From an uncultured Oscillospiraceae bacterium (lineage in GTDB: Bacteria > Bacillota > Clostridia > Oscillospirales > Acutalibacteraceae), in NCBI GenBank assembly GCA_900539855.1, contig UQDO01000038.1, forward strand, positions 1 to 24,104: a DNA stretch of 24,104 nt, written 5' to 3'. A program made the position numbers and the translations under genes. Position 1 is the stretch's first letter. Each line of letters starts with the position of its first letter. The notes below the pieces were generated by a model, which saw nothing but the letters and a program-made list of their open reading frames with translations, ran no database searches and was not told the DNA's origin. Positions 1-6,697 of the stretch are shown in pieces.

Positions 1-94
1 GCTGGGACGGGATGATCACGCTGTCCGCTGCGGCCAGTGAGTTGATCGGCATCATACCGAGCGACGGCATACAGTCAATGAGGATAAGATCGTA
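1..94 (-). pseudogene. ParA/Soj-family ATPase, internal fragment
   Basis: Read on the minus strand from 94 down, this gives YDLILIDCMPSLGM followed by MPINSLAAADSVIIPSQ. That is the Walker B region of ParA/Soj/MinD-type partition ATPases (hydrophobic-D-x-x-PS-LG, then N-ALAAAD-V-IP). The frame runs off the left edge of the window. Upstream it is closed by TGA at 98-100, so the N-terminal half with Walker A is missing. ParA of this type is common on plasmids and conjugative elements of gut Clostridia, where it acts with a ParB partner in segregation. It is fused out of frame to an unrelated membrane sensor, so it is broken here, or the join is an assembly chimera. The family call is firm; the biological reality of the junction is not. 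Confidence 0.7.
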
Positions 95-381
95 GACTCA
101 TCCGCCGTTGCAGGCTTTTCCTGAAGCAGAAATTTGCTCTGTGTCCCGGCTACAGCCCAATGGTTTTCCAATGCGTCCTCCAGACCGGAGAACAGCTGCA
201 CGCTGACATCATGCATCTGATTCAGCCGCTCGGCATAAAGGATCGAGTCGATGTAGGCGGAATAATGTTTTAAAAAGACGCACACCCCGATAACGACGAC
301 CGATATAAGAATAATAACCGTATACAGTAACTGCTTCGGAGTTCCGACCTTTTCTGTCCTTCCGAAGCCGCTTTTATTCAT
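95..381 (-). pseudogene. N-terminus of a membrane sensor protein, truncated
   Basis: The start at 381 (MNKSGFGRTEK) has GGAGGGG in front, better than an ATG five codons upstream. One transmembrane segment (about residues 18-38, LLYTVIILISVVVIGVCVFL) is followed by an extracytoplasmic stretch with YIDSILYAERLNQM and VQLFSGLEDALENHW. I recognise this as the usual opening of gut-Clostridia membrane sensors with GGDEF or histidine-kinase output. Similarity ends near QEKPATADE, about residue 95. Past there the frame reads through ParA DNA and stops at 52-54. The whole signalling output domain is lost. The product class (cyclase or kinase) cannot be told from this fragment. Confidence 0.55.
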
Positions 382-495
382 CGCTTTCCCCTCCAAAAGA
401 CTGCATGGTGCGCCCTGACCTTTGCGGATTAAATGCCTGTAGTATTATTTTACCATAACATACAGCCGTTTTCAATGCCGCAGAAGCCACCCACC

Positions 496-538
496 GCAAC
501 AAAAAAACGCTGCAAAACATGCAGCGTTTTTTTGTTGC
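496..538. terminator. Bidirectional rho-independent terminator; probable original lysS terminator
   Basis: A perfect 18-bp stem (496-513 with 521-538) has a 7-nt loop. Its inner GC part (CGCTGC/GCAGCG) is flanked by a run of seven A on one side and seven T on the other, so it works on either strand. It lies 60 bp beyond the displaced lysS tail at 598-623, in the lysS reading direction. It is therefore probably the terminator that served greA-lysS before the island inserted. Confidence 0.8.
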
Positions 539-601
539 TATCAAACCGTGGTTTTTAAGCTGTCGGCAAACCGGTGCCGTAACCGGGTCATTCATACTCA
601 G

Positions 602-623
602 TCAATGGGCTTCATTGTCGGGA
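602..623. repeat. Island end attachment site with displaced lysS tail
   Basis: This sequence matches 6702-6723 at 20 of 22 positions (differences at 607 and 616), in the same orientation and exactly 6100 bp away. On the minus strand it still reads PTMKPID then TGA (598-600), the conserved C-terminus of lysyl-tRNA synthetase. Upstream of it there is no other lysS sequence. It is best read as the chromosomal tail of lysS, pushed away by integration. Confidence 0.8.
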
Positions 624-930
624 TTCGGACAGAAACCCGGAATTATTGAGAATTATCAAGCATTTACGGGCATTTCGCAATAATAAAACCACACAAATAA
701 AGCCATATCGAGAATTATCAAGAATTCCGATGTGCGTATATTGGTGTAAGGTGTAAGCTTGATATACCTGATTGCCCGACAAAGAAGCACATCTCTCATT
801 CCAACACAGCTGCATTATACACCAAAACTCCAAGAAAATCAAGTAATATCATTGCTGAGTTTTGTCCTTGCAGTATGTGTTACAATAAAGGTATTTCAAA
901 GCGCTCACATACAATAATATACCCATTTCC
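624..930. other. Island left end, non-coding, with putative integrase arm sites
   Basis: I see no credible gene here. The stretch holds two direct copies of GAGAATTATCAAG at 648-660 and 710-722, 62 bp apart, and GGTGTAAGCTTG at 750-761. Related sequences occur at the opposite island end (6458-6467 and 6428-6439). No terminator is evident downstream of the sirtuin stop codon. Confidence 0.5.
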
Positions 931-1800
931 TTATTTCAGCTTTTCCAATACTTCCGCAATATCTGCATCAATGCAAATTGATTGCCGTTCTATTTCACGA
1001 GGGCAAAATGCCTGACCTTTGTTTATGCAGGCGTAGACGGCATTTGAGTTTTTCGCAGTCATCTGCCAAAACGGATATTTTATTATTACGGGTGTATTGA
1101 AGCCGACACCGAGTTCCAAAAACAGAATTTTCAGACCGCTTCTTGTGCGAAGAAAATTCTCATACCGCTCCGCTGCTTTATGCCAGCCCTCGTCCTCGAC
1201 GAATTTATCATCGGAGCGCAGATTTACGGTCAGCGGCGCTCCGCAGTGCGGACAGCGCGGGATGAGCGCAGACGGAATTCTTATGTCCTTTTGCTCTGCT
1301 GCCATTTGTTTGATTATCGCTTCGTTATCAACAGTTTCCATACAGCAGGGCGTACTGCATTGAAACAGTCCATAGTCGCCCTGTGTGTAAAACAGGCGCT
1401 TTTTATCAAAACCTGCACGCTGAAATTGATGATCGACATTGGTGGTCAGCACAAAATAATCCTTGCCCTCTATAAGAGAAAGCAGATTTTTATACACTTC
1501 ACCGACAGGGCAATCATAACGGTTTATTAAGATGTGCCGTGACCACCATGACCAGTATTCCTCGCTGCTATCATACGGATAAAAGCCGCCGGAATACATA
1601 TCGTGAATGCCGTATTTTTCTTCAAAATCGGCAAAGTATTTGTGAAAGCGCTCGCCGCCGTAATCAAAGCCTGCCGCAGCCGAAAGTCCTGCGCCCGCGC
1701 CGATAACAACGGCGTCAGCAGAATCAAGAGCGTTTTTAAGCCGCTTTATATTATCCGAGAAGATCTCGGTAGATTTTGTAGTCTGTATCCTTGAAAACAT
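931..1800 (-). CDS. Class M (SirTM-type) sirtuin, predicted protein ADP-ribosyltransferase
   Basis: The 289-residue SIR2-fold protein has the NAD motif GAGAGLSAAAGF (34-45), TTNVDHQF (119-126), and a zinc site from C148, C152 or C153, C183 and C186. GVGFNTP lies at 231-237. The general-base histidine of deacetylase sirtuins is replaced by glutamine in the QG pair (Q140). N121 lies 19 residues before it, which is the arrangement I know from SirTM enzymes. Those ADP-ribosylate proteins, in pathogens a lipoylated GcvH-like carrier, and do not deacetylate. The start ATG lies inside the macrodomain gene (50-bp overlap), so translation is probably coupled. There is no GcvH-like or lipoate ligase gene nearby, so the target is unknown. 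Family call strong; activity inferred. Confidence 0.88.
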   Translation of the reverse strand: MFSRIQTTKSTEIFSDNIKRLKNALDSADAVVIGAGAGLSAAAGFDYGGERFHKYFADFEEKYGIHDMYSGGFYPYDSSEEYWSWWSRHILINRYDCPVGEVYKNLLSLIEGKDYFVLTTNVDHQFQRAGFDKKRLFYTQGDYGLFQCSTPCCMETVDNEAIIKQMAAEQKDIRIPSALIPRCPHCGAPLTVNLRSDDKFVEDEGWHKAAERYENFLRTRSGLKILFLELGVGFNTPVIIKYPFWQMTAKNSNAVYACINKGQAFCPREIERQSICIDADIAEVLEKLK

Positions 1801-2524
1801 TAAATATCACCTTGATTTCGCTTTGTGTCTCCGCTTTATATTTTTTCACGGTATCTATTGCAATTTCCGCCGCCTGTTCATTCGGGAAATGAAATTCACC
1901 GGTGGAGATACAGCAAAAAGCAATGCTTTTTAGATTATTCTCGTCGGCAACCCTCAAGCAGGAGCAATAGCAGCTACGCAATAATTCGCAGTCCTTATCC
2001 GTCAGTCTGCCGTACACGATAGGACCTACCGTATGAATGACAAACCTGCACGGCAAATTGTATGCCGGTGTTTTCTTCGCTTGCCCCGTCGGTTCTTCAT
2101 GCCCTTGCTTTTTCATCAGCTCTGCACAGTCAAGACGGAGCTGTACACCTGCATAGGTATGAATGGCATTGTCGATACACCCGTGGTTCGGGCAGAAGCA
2201 GCCGAGCATTTGATCGTTTGCGGCGTTGACGATGGCATCGCATTTCAGCGTAGTTATATCGCCCTGCCATAAGTAGATATCGGGTTGAATGGGAGTAAAA
2301 GCGGATATATCGGTAACGCCTTTCAGCCGTGTTTCCTCCCTTAAATATTCGTCCTGTATTTTTAAGAATTCATCACTTGCCGCTTTCGGCATCCGCACAT
2401 TGAAAAGCGCACGGAGCAGATGCTTTTGCTCTGCCGTATCTGACGGAATAGGCAGCTTTGCATACTGCCGATTTTCTTTTTTCAGTTCCGTTATCAGGTA
2501 TAATCTTCTTTCGCTCCGCGTCAT
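1751..2524 (-). CDS. Zinc-type macrodomain protein-ADP-ribose hydrolase
   Basis: The 257-residue protein has a helical N-terminal extension (1-75) before the macrodomain: GDIT at 88-91, DAIVNAAN at 96-103, and GCFCPNHGCIDNAIH at 108-122. The substrate loop CISTGEFHFP is at 205-214. The GCxxPxHxC signature belongs to the zinc-containing macrodomains linked to SirTM; C109, H114 and C116 are the likely zinc ligands. Such enzymes remove ADP-ribose from proteins modified by the partner sirtuin. The start codon is one base after the stop of the ferredoxin gene, with GAGGGG in front. The 3' end overlaps the sirtuin gene, so writer and eraser are made together from one message. Confidence 0.9.
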   Translation of the reverse strand: MTRSERRLYLITELKKENRQYAKLPIPSDTAEQKHLLRALFNVRMPKAASDEFLKIQDEYLREETRLKGVTDISAFTPIQPDIYLWQGDITTLKCDAIVNAANDQMLGCFCPNHGCIDNAIHTYAGVQLRLDCAELMKKQGHEEPTGQAKKTPAYNLPCRFVIHTVGPIVYGRLTDKDCELLRSCYCSCLRVADENNLKSIAFCCISTGEFHFPNEQAAEIAIDTVKKYKAETQSEIKVIFNVFKDTDYKIYRDLLG

Positions 2525-2525
2525 A

Positions 2526-3140
2526 CTACCCCTCTTTTATAATTGCTTTCTGCGGACAAACGAAAAAGCAGTTTCCGCAATGCAGACAATGTTCCTTAAT
2601 AATTACAGCAGGCGTTTTTTCAAAATCAATACAGTTTTGCGGACAGACAGTGCTGCATTTTTTGCAGCCGTTGCAGCGCTCTGTAATAACATAGCCGGCT
2701 GCGGGGACTTCTTTATTCCCAATCGAAAAAGAAAAGCGCTCGATCGGCTTTTTGGAAAGGTCAAACCATTCGCCCTCGCCCTCGTAAAGACGGAAAACCG
2801 TCAGCGCCTCACGGGACTGCTCGGTCGGATAGATTTCAAGCATATACGGGTTTTTGTCAAGCAGTCGGTCGAGCCGTTCGGTTCCGATCTCCTCGACCTT
2901 GCCCCTGACGGATACGGCAACGCAGGACATGGTATCGCTGCCTTTTATTCCGGTCAGCGCAGCATAGCCTTGCTTTACAAGCCGATGATAAAAGCCTTTT
3001 CCCTTGGCAGTGAGAAAATACAAGCCCTTATCATCACTGTCCATAATATCCACGGCACAGGTAACGGGAAGCCCCCGGTCATCTACCGTTGCCATAATAA
3101 CGGAATGAATCTCTTTTTCCAAAAAAGCCAAACAGTTCAT
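2526..3140 (-). CDS. PNPOx-like flavin-binding domain fused to a 2[4Fe-4S] ferredoxin domain
   Basis: Residues 1 to about 130 resemble the pyridoxamine 5'-phosphate oxidase split-barrel fold (general-stress FMN proteins), for example the stretch with MATVDDRGLPVTCAVDIMD and the later YFLTAKGKGFYH. Residues 150-200 carry two clusters, CNGCKKCSTVCP (156-167) and CLHCGNCFFVCP (185-196), each of the CxxCxxCxxxCP type. The protein is thus likely a cytoplasmic electron-transfer protein joining flavin and iron-sulphur centres. The start has GGAGG nine bases upstream. It is the second gene of the operon. A small hairpin without a T-run (3166-3190) lies between it and the SnoaL gene. Its substrate is unknown; it could be the redox partner or the target of the ADP-ribosylation pair. 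Confidence 0.82.
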   Translation of the reverse strand: MNCLAFLEKEIHSVIMATVDDRGLPVTCAVDIMDSDDKGLYFLTAKGKGFYHRLVKQGYAALTGIKGSDTMSCVAVSVRGKVEEIGTERLDRLLDKNPYMLEIYPTEQSREALTVFRLYEGEGEWFDLSKKPIERFSFSIGNKEVPAAGYVITERCNGCKKCSTVCPQNCIDFEKTPAVIIKEHCLHCGNCFFVCPQKAIIKEG

Positions 3141-3203
3141 GATTTCCTCCGAAAAGCGGCTAATGCCCCGCAGGAGAAATCCCTGCGAGGCAAAACCGCA
3201 AGT

Positions 3204-4037
3204 TTAGAATTTGCCGTTCTGATTCTGCCAAGTGGATTTGTCGGTGATGGTTTCCATCACATCCCAGTGCTCGGCGATCTTGCCGTTTTCCACTCTCCAA
3301 AGATCATAGTAGGAGGTCGGCGCGCCGCCGAAGGTTCCTTCGCTGACGACAAGAACAAAGTTGCCCTGTGCCAGCACCTGATGCGTTGCGGTGTAGATCA
3401 TCTGAATATTCTGCTCGGCAAGAGCCGCAAGTGCAGCACCGAGTCCGGAAAGGCCATCGGCAATGCCGGTATTCTGCTGAAGGTAGGTGTCGCCGTCAAA
3501 ATAATCCGGCGTCTTTTCGGGACGCTTACCCTGCATAACATCGTAAAGGAAGCTCTTGACAAGCTCACGGTTAGCCTCTGTTTTGTCCGTGTCCTTTATT
3601 TCCTTAGTGCCGTCGATCTGCGTTCTTCCCGAAGGATTGGGTTCTGCTTTTGCCGCAAGGTTATCCCAATGCTCTGCAATCTTTCCGTTCTCGTCAAAGC
3701 GGAAGATGTCAAAGGCAACCTGCTCTCCTGCGCCTGCGAAGTTGTAAACCGTCTGAAGGAAAACCTTGTCGCCGTCTTCAAAAGCGCGGATATTGTTTAC
3801 CGTGGTTTTTACCGGAGCAGACGCAAGGTAAGCCACAGAGCCGACAAATGCGTCTCTTCCTGTGCCGTAAGCAAGGTTGTGCTGAATGTATCCTTCGGCA
3901 AGCAGGCTTGCTGCTTTTTCGGTGTCTCCGGTTGCGAATGTGTTAATCAGTTTAAGTGCTTTCTGAGTGTTTGTCATTGTAATTACCTCTTTCATATCAT
4001 TTTGGCGGTTGCCGAACAGTTTTTTGAAAATGCTCAT
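3204..4037 (-). CDS. Tandem SnoaL/NTF2-like domain protein
   Basis: The 277-residue protein has two copies of the same alpha+beta domain. Each ends in a GKIAEHWD motif, once near residue 127 and again near 254, and each contains a Y-QHN or YLQQN-type segment (SnoaL polyketide-cyclase-like proteins). Members bind or convert small hydrophobic molecules, but no catalytic role can be read here. The start at 4037 has AAGGAG in front. A second start at 3977 (MTNTQKALK) also has GAGG at good spacing and would give a typical SnoaL beginning, so the first 20 residues are uncertain. It is the first gene of the operon, read from the promoter at 4103-4131 and divergent from the HxlR gene, as is common for genes under HxlR control. 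Confidence 0.8.
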   Translation of the reverse strand: MSIFKKLFGNRQNDMKEVITMTNTQKALKLINTFATGDTEKAASLLAEGYIQHNLAYGTGRDAFVGSVAYLASAPVKTTVNNIRAFEDGDKVFLQTVYNFAGAGEQVAFDIFRFDENGKIAEHWDNLAAKAEPNPSGRTQIDGTKEIKDTDKTEANRELVKSFLYDVMQGKRPEKTPDYFDGDTYLQQNTGIADGLSGLGAALAALAEQNIQMIYTATHQVLAQGNFVLVVSEGTFGGAPTSYYDLWRVENGKIAEHWDVMETITDKSTWQNQNGKF

Positions 4038-4102
4038 TTCGGATCGCTCCTTATGTTTTGCTATGAGCTTCGCAGCGGCCGTTCTCCGTAGCTCTTGGCT
4101 AT

Positions 4103-4131
4103 ATTATATTCGGCTTAGTCACCGTTGTAAA
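4103..4131 (-). promoter_or_regulatory. Promoter of the SnoaL-ferredoxin-macro-sirtuin operon
   Basis: On the minus strand, TTTACA (4126-4131), a 17-bp spacer and TATAAT (4103-4108) form a near-consensus sigma-A promoter 66 bp upstream of the first start codon. Confidence 0.7.
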
Positions 4132-4185
4132 GTAAGCACAATATTGTGCCGTAGTTACCGCAGAGATACTATTGGGCAGTTACCG
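4117..4185. promoter_or_regulatory. Candidate HxlR operator region: three AGTYACCG repeats and a 14-bp palindrome
   Basis: AGTCACCG (4117-4124), AGTTACCG (4153-4160) and AGTTACCG (4178-4185) lie in one orientation. Between the first two is the perfect palindrome GCACAATATTGTGC (4136-4149), directly upstream of the -35 box of the cargo operon. The first repeat lies within that promoter. An 11-bp repeat, AGATACTATTG, occurs at 4164-4174 and again at 4310-4320 just before the HxlR ribosome site, which would suit autoregulation. Assignment to HxlR is inference from position. Confidence 0.45.
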
Positions 4186-4260
4186 AAAGGAAACGATTGC
4201 GTAAACAAAGGGCTTTCAGCTGTTTTGCGCCGAGCAAAAAATTTTTTAATTTTTTCCGCC

Positions 4261-4290
4261 TTGACGAAAAGTATGCCCGTATGGTATAAT
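4261..4290 (+). promoter_or_regulatory. Promoter of the HxlR-family regulator
   Basis: TTGACG (4261-4266), an 18-bp spacer and TATAAT (4285-4290) lie 45 bp upstream of the HxlR start codon. Confidence 0.7.
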
Positions 4291-4334
4291 CAGAGCATAA
4301 GAAACCAAAAGATACTATTGCGGAGGCTTAATAT

Positions 4335-4667
4335 ATGGACGAGAAAATAAAAGAACTGCCGGCTTGCCCGGTTGAAACTACGTTGACTTTAATCGGTGAC
4401 AAATGGAAGGTGCTGATACTGCGCGATCTTATGCCGGGAACAAAGCGATTCGGAGAACTGAAAAAGTCTATAGGCTCGGTATCGCAAAAGGTTTTGACGG
4501 CGCAGCTGCGTGACATGGAGGAAAACGGACTTGTTCACCGCGAGGTCTACGCCGAAGTACCGCCGAGGGTGGAATACTCATTGACCGAACTCGGCAGAAG
4601 CCTCAAGCCTATTCTGGACTCTATGTGGTCTTGGGGCGAGGGCTATAAAAAACAACTAAGCAATTAA
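4335..4667 (+). CDS. HxlR-family winged-helix regulator
   Basis: The 110-residue protein shows the HxlR pattern throughout: CPVETTLTLIGDKWKVLILRDL, then RFGELKKSIGSVSQKVLTAQLRDMEENGLVHR as the recognition wing-helix, and VEYSLTELGRSL near the end. Family members bind as dimers and usually control a divergent operon. Several (YodB, CatR, HypR type) sense oxidants or electrophiles through a cysteine near the N-terminus, and this protein has one at position 11. The ribosome site GGAGG is at 4322-4326. It most likely regulates the cargo operon across the 297-bp divergent region. The signal is not known; a redox or reactive-electrophile cue would fit the cysteine and the iron-sulphur/flavin partner. 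Confidence 0.9.
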   Translation: MDEKIKELPACPVETTLTLIGDKWKVLILRDLMPGTKRFGELKKSIGSVSQKVLTAQLRDMEENGLVHREVYAEVPPRVEYSLTELGRSLKPILDSMWSWGEGYKKQLSN

Positions 4668-4787
4668 AGACAACGGCAAAATTATTGATTTTATGAAAAA
4701 AGCAATGTATTAAAACATTCTGATTTATGGGGAACAAATGAACGCTTTTCAAACAAAAAAATTTCCTACAACCGAGCAACTACATTC

Positions 4788-4816
4788 AAAAACGCCGTCC
4801 GAATGACGGCGTTTTT
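4788..4816. terminator. Rho-independent terminator between the HxlR gene and int
   Basis: The stem AAACGCCGTC/GACGGCGTTT around a short loop, with A-rich and T-rich flanks, can act from both sides. It lies 120 bp after the regulator stop and 75 bp beyond the int stop. Confidence 0.8.
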
Positions 4817-4891
4817 CTTATGGTCAATATGTGAAAAGAGAAATCCATTTATAAATAAAATCAACCGTGAAATACGGAATCACACAAATTT

Positions 4892-6124
4892 TTAAGTATT
4901 TTCGTTATACAAATTGACATTACATAACAACTCAAACGCTTCCTTTCGCTTTTTGTCGGTTAGTTTTGTATAAATGTCCAAAGTTGTGCTAATGTCCGCA
5001 TGACCGAGTATTTCTTGGATTGCTTTCAAACTGATTTTTTGGGATTCATAAAGCCTTGTAGCAAAAGTGTGCCGCAGATTATGGCAGCTGAAATTCGGAA
5101 GTAAAAGACAGTTCTCGGGATCAACTGTTGTTGCAAGAATTTGATCGTTGCAATCTCTGACAATTCTTTTAATGGCTTTATTTACAGCATTAAAATTCAG
5201 CACATCACCAAATCGGTTAATAAAAACAAAATCAGTTATGCCGTCAACAACAGTACGGCATCGTAATTCTTCTTTATTAAGTCTCTGCAATTCGTTGAGT
5301 AACACAAATTTTACATCGCCTATCATCGGAACAGTTCTTGTGCCTGATTCGGTTTTTGGCGTGTTAATGCTGTATGTACATTTACCGCCATTCGAGTAAT
5401 AAACTAAGGTTTTGTTAATATGAATCTCATTGTTGTCAAAATCAATATCATTCCAGGTTAGGGCTGTTGCTTCGCCTATGCGCATACCTGTATGAAACAA
5501 AACATCAAAAATAGGATACCAGTGCGAATACTGAACACTATCTTTTACAAAGATTAAAAACAGTTTTTCTTCTTCAACCGATAATGCAATCTTTTTCTCA
5601 CCGTCATAATTATGGGAGCGGCGAAGCTCAAATAATGCTCTGTCCGACGGATTGCTCGGAATAATTCCGTCATCGGCGGCAATCTGTAAAACTTGATGTA
5701 ATACGGTGTGAACATTATCTATTGAGTTTGCTTTCAAAAAATAAGTATCTGCAAGTTTGTTATAAAATTTCTTGATATCTGATTTGCGCAAATCAGACAA
5801 TCGCATTCTTCCGAAAGACGGCTTAACATAATGCTCATATGAATACTTATAATTTACAAAGGTGTTTGGCTTAATTCCCTTTTTGTTTTCAGCCCATTGA
5901 ATATATGCATCGTTAATTGTATTCAACAACGGTTTTTCATTTAAGTTAGCTTTATCAAGATCAAATTTCTTTTCTTCTTCACGAAGTTCGTCCAAATCAT
6001 CACAACATATAGAATATCGACGATTTTTAACCATAATACGGTATTCATAACTTCCATCAACAAGTTGCTGTTCGCCGGTCATCAGTACCCGTCCGTTTTT
6101 ATCGGTCCTTTTCATCACACTCAC
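4892..6124 (-). CDS. int: Tyrosine integrase, Tn916 family
   Basis: The 410-residue protein has three parts: an N-terminal arm-binding domain (about 1-60, opening KRTDKNGRVLMTGEQ like Tn916 Int), a core-binding SAM-like domain (65-165), and a catalytic domain. The catalytic residues are all visible: R215 (GMRIGEATALTW), K257 (TPKTESGTRTVP), H348 and R351 (HNLRHTFATR), H375 (LGHADIS) and Y385 as nucleophile. The length is usual for the family. It stops 75 bp from the terminator and follows xis with three bases between. The gene is A+T-rich compared with the flanking host genes. It is the presumed agent of insertion into lysS, and it appears intact. Confidence 0.95.
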   Translation of the reverse strand: MSVMKRTDKNGRVLMTGEQQLVDGSYEYRIMVKNRRYSICCDDLDELREEEKKFDLDKANLNEKPLLNTINDAYIQWAENKKGIKPNTFVNYKYSYEHYVKPSFGRMRLSDLRKSDIKKFYNKLADTYFLKANSIDNVHTVLHQVLQIAADDGIIPSNPSDRALFELRRSHNYDGEKKIALSVEEEKLFLIFVKDSVQYSHWYPIFDVLFHTGMRIGEATALTWNDIDFDNNEIHINKTLVYYSNGGKCTYSINTPKTESGTRTVPMIGDVKFVLLNELQRLNKEELRCRTVVDGITDFVFINRFGDVLNFNAVNKAIKRIVRDCNDQILATTVDPENCLLLPNFSCHNLRHTFATRLYESQKISLKAIQEILGHADISTTLDIYTKLTDKKRKEAFELLCNVNLYNENT

Positions 6125-6127
6125 CCC

Positions 6128-6325
6128 TTAAATACTGTAAGAATTGTCGATATATTCATCAAGTAATCTCCGTTTAATAAGGCGCTTGCCGCCATTCCAC
6201 AAAACGAATTTACACTTTTCAGAATCGGTCATTTTTCTCAGTTTGCATATTCCCAAGCCTGAATATGCGGCGGCCTCCTGTAATGTCAAAGTGGATTTTT
6301 TCCAAATCGGTACTTCTTTTTTCAT
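6128..6325 (-). CDS. xis: Excisionase, Tn916 Xis-like
   Basis: This is a 65-residue basic protein with a winged-helix excisionase pattern: VPIWKKSTLTLQEAAAYSGLG, then CKLRKM and a closing GGKRLIKRRLLDEYID. It matches the layout of Tn916 Xis (IPIWE-TLTIEEA-KYF-IG-NKLR, IKRK-FE). Such proteins bend DNA at the element end and steer the integrase towards excision. It sits directly upstream of int, in the same operon. The start at 6325 is preceded by an AAAGGATGAG-type ribosome site. Confidence 0.88.
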   Translation of the reverse strand: MKKEVPIWKKSTLTLQEAAAYSGLGICKLRKMTDSEKCKFVLWNGGKRLIKRRLLDEYIDNSYSI

Positions 6326-6697
6326 AATATACTCATCCTTTCTGCCTTAAATATAGGCAAGGAAAGTATATCACAACTAAATTTGCATTATTGGATGCAT
6401 AATTAGTGTAAATTCGAGTAAGCAAATGGTGTAAACTTGTACATATCCCGATTTATTGAGAATTATCCGGAATTATTTTAATGCTTTATTAAAGGGAACT
6501 TTATAGTTTGACAATGAAGGACATCTTGTTTTAACTCAAATAACGAAGATTTTTTACTCTCTAAACGGCATTTTGACAGCTTTTCGTATAGATTTATATA
6601 GGCTTTTATCGGCTTATATATAAAAAATCAAGCCATAACTGTAAGTTTTGGCTTGATTTTTCAGAAATATAGAGTTTTATAGGCTTATATAGACATA
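6326..6697. other. Island right end, non-coding, with repeats next to the attachment site
   Basis: No gene is seen. The stretch carries GGTGTAAACTTG (6428-6439) and GAGAATTATC (6458-6467), shared with the left end. It also carries three copies of an AT(A/C)GGCTT(A/T)TAT motif at 6598-6609, 6608-6619 and 6679-6690. The same core, ATCGGCTTCAT, lies inside the attachment site at 6705-6715. These are candidate integrase or excisionase binding sites. Confidence 0.5.
6622..6661. terminator. Bidirectional terminator supplied by the island to lysS
   Basis: The 13-bp stem (6623-6635 with 6649-6661) contains CAAGCC/GGCTTG, flanked by an A-run and a T-run. It lies 37 bp past the lysS stop, inside the island, so it replaces the displaced terminator at 496-538. 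Confidence 0.75.

Noticed and set aside
374..595. 73-residue open frame on the minus strand
   Set aside because: It is translated through the perfect terminator hairpin at 496-538 and overlaps the sensor start; no family resemblance.
612..842. 76-residue open frame on the minus strand in the island left end
   Set aside because: It runs through the repeated GAGAATTATC motifs and the lysS-tail repeat, has a non-protein-like composition and no ribosome site.
2289..4091. 600-residue open frame on the plus strand
   Set aside because: It lies opposite the macrodomain, ferredoxin and SnoaL genes, which have clear motifs and ribosome sites; it is an antisense shadow.
4741..4812. 24-residue open frame (MNAFQTKKFP) after the HxlR gene
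   Set aside because: It lacks a ribosome site and runs into the terminator hairpin.
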